Origin: Thermoguttaceae bacterium
GTDB lineage: Bacteria; Planctomycetota; Planctomycetia; Pirellulales; Thermoguttaceae
Direction of reading: 5' to 3'
DNA: 8,870 bases
Assembly: GCA_024653385.1 (NCBI GenBank)
Contig: JANLFZ010000218.1
Coordinates: 1,086 to 9,955, forward strand
A program made the position numbers and the translations under genes. Shown in pieces: positions 5,486-8,870 of the stretch (position 1 is the first letter of the stretch; every line of letters begins with the position of its first letter). The notes under the pieces are model-generated. The model did not search any database. It was not told the DNA's origin and saw nothing but the letters and a program-made list of their open reading frames with translations.

Positions 5486-7093
5486 TCAGGTCAGTTTGAC
5501 CACGGGGTAGTCCCGGTGGGTCAACTTGCCCGTGCGCAGGTCTCGGGCGGTGATGAGCAACCGCTTGTTCGCGTCGACGCCGGACTCGACTTCGAAGCAC
5601 GGCTCGCCCTGGGCCGCGGGCGGATCGGCGCGGAGGAAGGTGGGGTTCTGCTCGTTGATCCAGAACTGGGCGCGGCGCTGTTCGTCGTCGGGGGTCACCT
5701 CGGCCAGTCGAGCCGCCCCGGACGGGTCGAACACGAGTTCCACCGGCCGGCCTGCCGAGGGGCGGTGTTGCTCGCCCAGCTCGAAGATCGCCAGACCCAA
5801 TTGTGTCTGCCCCTTGTGCGATGCCTTGATCGTCAGTCGTGCCAGCGGTTCCTTGGTCGGGTAGGGGGTGCCCCGCTTGACGAGTTCGCGGTACGAATAA
5901 TGTCCTTTGCGCGAATCGACGTGCCGGATGGCGTAGCTATGTTGGATGTGGTCGAAGAAATCGACGCCGGCCACCAAGGCGGCGGCTCCCCGGGCGACCG
6001 CGTCGAAGGGCCGATCGAGGCGCACGCGTTCGCGTCCGAAGATCCGCTGCACGGTGCGCCGCACGCAGGGCATGGCGCTGGAGCCGCCGACCAACAGCAC
6101 CGCGTTGAGGTCGTCTTCGGTGTATCCCCGTTCGCGGGCGTCGTTGAGGGCCCGGCGAATCGTCTCGTCCACCCGGCGCAGGGCCTCGTGCCGGTCGAGC
6201 AATTCCTCGAACGTGTCGCGGGTGAACTCGGCCGCCAGCACGGCGCCGGTCTGGGGATCGACCACGGTGATGTCGGCCCGGTCCTCAAGCGACAGGCGGA
6301 TCTTGGCCTGCTCGCACTCGGTCAAGAGGAGGCCGCTAACGCGCCGGACCTCGGCGTCCCCGTCGCTGCGCCCGGATTGCCGGAGGACTTCCTGAAAGAG
6401 CCACTGGTCGATGGTCACTCCGCCCAGGGGGGTGCCTGCCTTGCCGAGCACGCGGCATCGGCGTCCGGTGGCCGCGGCGTCGGCCTCTTCGATGCAGACC
6501 ACGGACACGTCGAGCGTGCCGCCGCCGAAGTCGAAAATCAGGTAGAGGTGGCCCGGTTGGATGTGGGCGCCGTAGCCCAGGGCCGCTGCCGAGGGCTCGT
6601 CGATCAGGCGGACCCGCCGCATGCCGGCCGCCTCGGCCACTCCCAAGAGCCAGTCCTCGTAGTGCTCGTAGGCTTCGACGGGGACCGTCACGCCGATTTC
6701 TTCGTCGGCAAGGCCCAACTCGGTCGCGGCCATGCCGAGCACGGCGGCGAGAAAGTCGCGCCCGGCGTCGAAGTGGGAGATCGGCTTGCCGTCGACGCGC
6801 ACCTGGACCAGGCTGCGGTTGGCGATGTACCGTTTCATGAAACGGAAGGTACGTTCCGAATGCCCGAGGTTGCGGCCGGCGACCTGGGCCCCGATCCAGC
6901 GGGTGTTTTGGGGGCCGTAGTGGATCAACGAGGGGATGGTCGGGACCGGCTCGGTCGCGACTCCCTCCGACGCCTGGACTCTCGGCGCCGCATAGTCGGC
7001 CAGAGCCAGCGGCACGGCCTCGCCCCGCGAGTCGTCCCAGACGGCCAGCACGGTGTTCGACGTGCCGAAATCCACTCCCAGTCGTCCCGGCAT
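5486..7093 (-). CDS. Lid-less Hsp70-like chaperone ATPase
   Basis: The protein has 535 residues. The Hsp70/actin ATPase core is complete: phosphate-1 loop LGVDFGTSNTVLAVWD (5-20), RTFRFMKRYIANRS (81-94), connect-1-like VTVPVEAYEHYEDW (135-148) with IDEPSAAALGYG (164-175), phosphate-2 LIFDFGGGTLDVSVV (185-199), and adenosine motif VLLVGGSSAMPCVRRT (332-347). After about residue 385 comes a short, divergent beta-type region (SYAIRHVDS, KRGTPYPTKEP, LTIKASHKGQT) in place of a normal substrate-binding domain. It is about 100 residues shorter than DnaK, and no helical lid or EEVD-like tail is present. It should bind and hydrolyse ATP and act on a restricted client. The ATG at 7093 is preceded by AAGAGGA at suitable spacing. 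A GTG at 7198 would add 35 basic, low-complexity residues and overlap the upstream stop (GTGA), and is less likely. It is last in the WD40/GrpE-like/Hsp70-like transcription unit. Confidence 0.93.
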   Translation of the reverse strand: MPGRLGVDFGTSNTVLAVWDDSRGEAVPLALADYAAPRVQASEGVATEPVPTIPSLIHYGPQNTRWIGAQVAGRNLGHSERTFRFMKRYIANRSLVQVRVDGKPISHFDAGRDFLAAVLGMAATELGLADEEIGVTVPVEAYEHYEDWLLGVAEAAGMRRVRLIDEPSAAALGYGAHIQPGHLYLIFDFGGGTLDVSVVCIEEADAAATGRRCRVLGKAGTPLGGVTIDQWLFQEVLRQSGRSDGDAEVRRVSGLLLTECEQAKIRLSLEDRADITVVDPQTGAVLAAEFTRDTFEELLDRHEALRRVDETIRRALNDARERGYTEDDLNAVLLVGGSSAMPCVRRTVQRIFGRERVRLDRPFDAVARGAAALVAGVDFFDHIQHSYAIRHVDSRKGHYSYRELVKRGTPYPTKEPLARLTIKASHKGQTQLGLAIFELGEQHRPSAGRPVELVFDPSGAARLAEVTPDDEQRRAQFWINEQNPTFLRADPPAAQGEPCFEVESGVDANKRLLITARDLRTGKLTHRDYPVVKLT

Positions 7094-7194
7094 GAGTCGG
7101 TTCCTCTTGCGATCGTTGCCCGGTTGCGGCCGAAGGCGACCGCCCCTTTTTCGCGCTTTTCCGCCGCGAGAATCGGGATAGTCCTCGTGAACGG

Positions 7195-7713
7195 TCACGC
7201 CGGCGCGACGCCGGCCTTGCGCAGGACCTTTCCTTGGTATCGTACGCCCACGAACCGCACCAGCGCGGGTTCTCCCGGCCGGATCGCCGTGTCGTGGCTT
7301 ATCGGCTCATGGCAGGCCGGATCGAAGGCGACGGCCGCGCCCGGCTGCCGGTCGATTTCCAACCCGTGGTCCTCCAAGGCGCGGACCAAGCGCCGTGCGA
7401 CGCGGAGCACGTCGAGGGCGGGAACGCTCACGCCGCCGACCTCGACCAGGTGGGCTTGGGTCACCAGTTGCGAGACCGCCGGCGCGCAGGCCGCCAGAAG
7501 CTGCTCGATTCGCGCCTGGACCGCCTGCTCGGCGCTGCTTTTCTGGCCTGCTTGCGCGCGCTGGAGGTCGGTTTCCAGAACGGCCAGCCGGCGCTGGCGT
7601 TCGGCCGCCTCGAGCCGAAGCTCCTGGATTTGCCGCCTCAGCGACAACACGTCGGCCTCCTCGGCACCCGTGCCCGGGGGCCGGCCCAGCACTCGTTTCA
7701 ACGCTTTCCACAT
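7195..7713 (-). CDS. GrpE-like nucleotide exchange factor
   Basis: The protein has 172 residues. A basic start (MWKALKRVLGRP) leads into a charged coiled coil at about 17-60 (SLRRQIQELRLEAAERQRRL) and an alpha-helical section at about 62-116. A compact beta head at 117-170 contains the GrpE pattern: GLEIDRQPG, then FDPACHEPI (130-138), then VRFVGVRYQGKVLRKAGVAP. GrpE proteins dimerise through the long helices and insert the beta head into the Hsp70 nucleotide cleft to release ADP. The sequence is divergent from housekeeping GrpE (for example FDPACHEPI in place of FDPxxHEAM). It lies next to a non-canonical Hsp70, so I read it as that protein's dedicated exchange factor rather than the general one. 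A GGAG RBS lies 7 bases before the ATG. The gene starts 28 bp after the WD40 frame ends and stops 101 bp before the preferred Hsp70 start. Confidence 0.87.
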   Translation of the reverse strand: MWKALKRVLGRPPGTGAEEADVLSLRRQIQELRLEAAERQRRLAVLETDLQRAQAGQKSSAEQAVQARIEQLLAACAPAVSQLVTQAHLVEVGGVSVPALDVLRVARRLVRALEDHGLEIDRQPGAAVAFDPACHEPISHDTAIRPGEPALVRFVGVRYQGKVLRKAGVAPA

Positions 7714-7741
7714 GACCTCACTCCGTCGCGTTCGGGTTCTG

Positions 7742-8870
7742 TCACTCGATCTCGATATCGAACTCGCCCGGCCGGATCGTCTGGATTTCGTCGACCTCGA
7801 TGTCGTATCGGAAGCGGTAGAGAAGCACGCGCTCGATGAACGTCAGCGTCCTTCGCAGTGCGTCGGGCCACGGCTGGGGGTTTTCGATCAACGCGCGCAC
7901 CGCGGCCAGGTGGAGTGGCGCGCGCGCGCGAATGCCATGGAAAACAGCATCGGCACGTGCATCGCACGCAGGTCCCAAAGCGACATCGAGGCGTCGGAAT
8001 CGCCGATCGCCAGGAAATCGCCCGTCGGCGAGACGTGGAACGAGGTGAGCCGCCGGCCTTCGACGGTCAGGCGCCCCACGAGGCATCGGTTGGACCACGA
8101 GGTGAAGTCCACCGTACCGTCGGCGCCGGCGGTGACCACGATGCCGGACTGCTCGAGGAGTTCGGCGCCGCGCACGGGTTTCGGGTAGCGGACCAGGACG
8201 TGGCGATCGACGCGGATCTCGCGGCCCTTGGGCCAGCACACCAGGACGTCGCCATTGTGATGGCCCACGACGAACTCCTTGCCCCCGGGCGCGAACGCGG
8301 CGCAGATCGAGACGCTTCCCCGGAGCCGCCTTTCCTTGGAGGCGAGCACCTCGAATCGGGGCAGGGCGACCAGCGACGCGCCCTCGTGGAGCAACAGCGC
8401 CCGGTCGGCACCGGGCGCCACGCGGGCGGCCCGGGCCCAAAAGGGGAACTGCCGCTGGCCGTCCGTGCACCGGCAATGGGCGTCCCAGAGCATCACGCGC
8501 CCGTCGCGGCAGGTCAGCAGCATCTGGTGTTCGCCGGCCGGGACCAGGTCGGTCAGCATGTCGTCGTACTCTTCGATCGTGTGCTCGCGCTCGTTCCAGG
8601 CGTGGAGTCGGCTGCGCTTGCCCGACTGCCTTCCTTCGGCACAGAGCAAGAGATCGGTCTGGGTGAACGCGACGCGTCCGATGGAACGCTCGAAGCCGGT
8701 CAGCAGTCGTACCCGTTCGCCCCGCTGGAAGTTCCACAGGACCAATCGCTGCGCCGCGGTGCCGACGGCAATCAGCGGCAGGTGTGGCGAGAAGGCGACG
8801 TCGTTGACCGGCCCGTGCGCGCTGGCCCGCGCGCACCGTACGGCCGGCGGAAGATGGCGGCTGATCTCGG
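7742..8870 (-). CDS. WD40 beta-propeller protein, frameshifted near its 3' end; N-terminus outside the window
   Basis: The frame is open from the right edge and contains several WD40-like blades: AHGPVNDVAFSPHLPLIAVG with QRLVLWNF, then LLTCRDGRVMLWDA, then AAFAPGGKEFVVGHHNGDVLV, then VVTAGADGTVDFTSW, then FHVSPTGDFLAIGDSD with MSLWDL. As written this frame stops at 7888 with an unnatural tail (ARHSTWPRCAR). The neighbouring frame continues to a TGA at 7742 with a coherent 58-residue end (PLHLAAVRALIENPQPW, then RRTLTFIERVLLYRFRYDIE, then GEFDIEIE). The switch falls in the (GC)6G tract at 7918-7930, and deleting one GC joins the frames as FARA-PLHLAAV. The intact gene therefore probably ends at 7742, 28 bp before the GrpE-like start. 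WD40 propellers are protein-binding platforms; here it may recruit clients to the chaperone. No signal peptide can be judged because the start is missing. Confidence 0.82.
   Translation of the reverse strand, partial: RDQPPSSAGRTVRAGQRARAGQRRRLLATPAADCRRHRGAAIGPVELPAGRTGTTADRLRAFHRTRRVHPDRSLALCRRKAVGQAQPTPRLERARAHDRRVRRHADRPGPGRRTPDAADLPRRARDALGRPLPVHGRPAAVPLLGPGRPRGARCRPGAVAPRGRVAGRPAPIRGARLQGKAAPGKRLDLRRVRARGQGVRRGPSQWRRPGVLAQGPRDPRRSPRPGPLPETRARRRTPRAVRHRGHRRRRRYGGLHLVVQPMPRGAPDRRRPAAHLVPRLADGRFPGDRRFRRLDVALGPACDARADAVFHGIRARAPLHLAAVRALIENPQPWPDALRRTLTFIERVLLYRFRYDIEVDEIQTIRPGEFDIEIE
7918..7930. repeat. (GC)6G dinucleotide tract at the WD40 frame break
   Basis: Thirteen alternating G and C bases sit exactly where the WD40 coding frame changes. 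Such tracts gain or lose 2-bp units by strand slippage, and one unit fewer would restore the full-length reading frame. Confidence 0.85.

Noticed and set aside
5516..8188. 890-codon open frame on the plus strand
   Set aside because: It is antisense to the Hsp70-like, GrpE-like and WD40 genes, whose conserved motifs are all in the minus frames. High GC at third positions keeps the opposite frame free of stops.

Overview
The window is GC-rich, densely coded DNA. It most likely comes from a planctomycete (Pirellulales-like). This is inferred from several features: a very long exported TPR protein, an anti-sigma protein with a DUF1559-like pseudopilin segment, the tail of an RTX-type surface protein, and an intergenic repeat with a GCGCCAGCGAGGGA core of the kind I associate with planctomycetes. 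No ribosomal RNA, tRNA or CRISPR array was seen. No intact insertion sequence was seen either.

Layout from left to right. (1) Positions 1-2935, minus strand: a huge TPR protein of at least 978 residues. It has a signal-peptide-like start, a strong RBS and a plausible extended -10 promoter, and its C-terminus lies outside the window. (2) Positions 3015-3413, plus strand: a small protein that looks like a single beta-sandwich (sugar-binding-like) domain. It is divergent from the TPR gene, and its end overlaps the end of the next gene convergently by 10 bp. (3) Positions 3404-4784, minus strand: a translationally coupled ECF sigma factor and membrane anti-sigma-like protein, with an 8-bp start/stop overlap. 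The anti-sigma protein carries a DUF1559-like segment fused after its N-terminal domain. (4) Positions 4785-5485: a gene-poor stretch of about 700 bp. It holds the sigma promoter region with an 8-bp dyad, a second 7-bp dyad, a palindromic repeat element, and a 39-codon remnant of an RTX-type protein C-terminus. (5) Positions 5486-8870, minus strand: a three-gene cluster transcribed in the order WD40-repeat protein, GrpE-like exchange factor, lid-less Hsp70-like ATPase.

The most interesting part is the WD40/GrpE-like/Hsp70-like cluster. It looks like a dedicated chaperone module with its own exchange factor, and the WD40 propeller may serve as the adaptor or client. No J-domain protein is visible. 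The WD40 reading frame is broken at a (GC)6G dinucleotide tract, and removing one GC unit restores a 58-residue acidic C-terminus. This is either slippage (natural or phase-variable) or an assembly error. The sigma/anti-sigma pair probably forms an independent membrane-stress or surface-signal regulon, possibly autoregulated.
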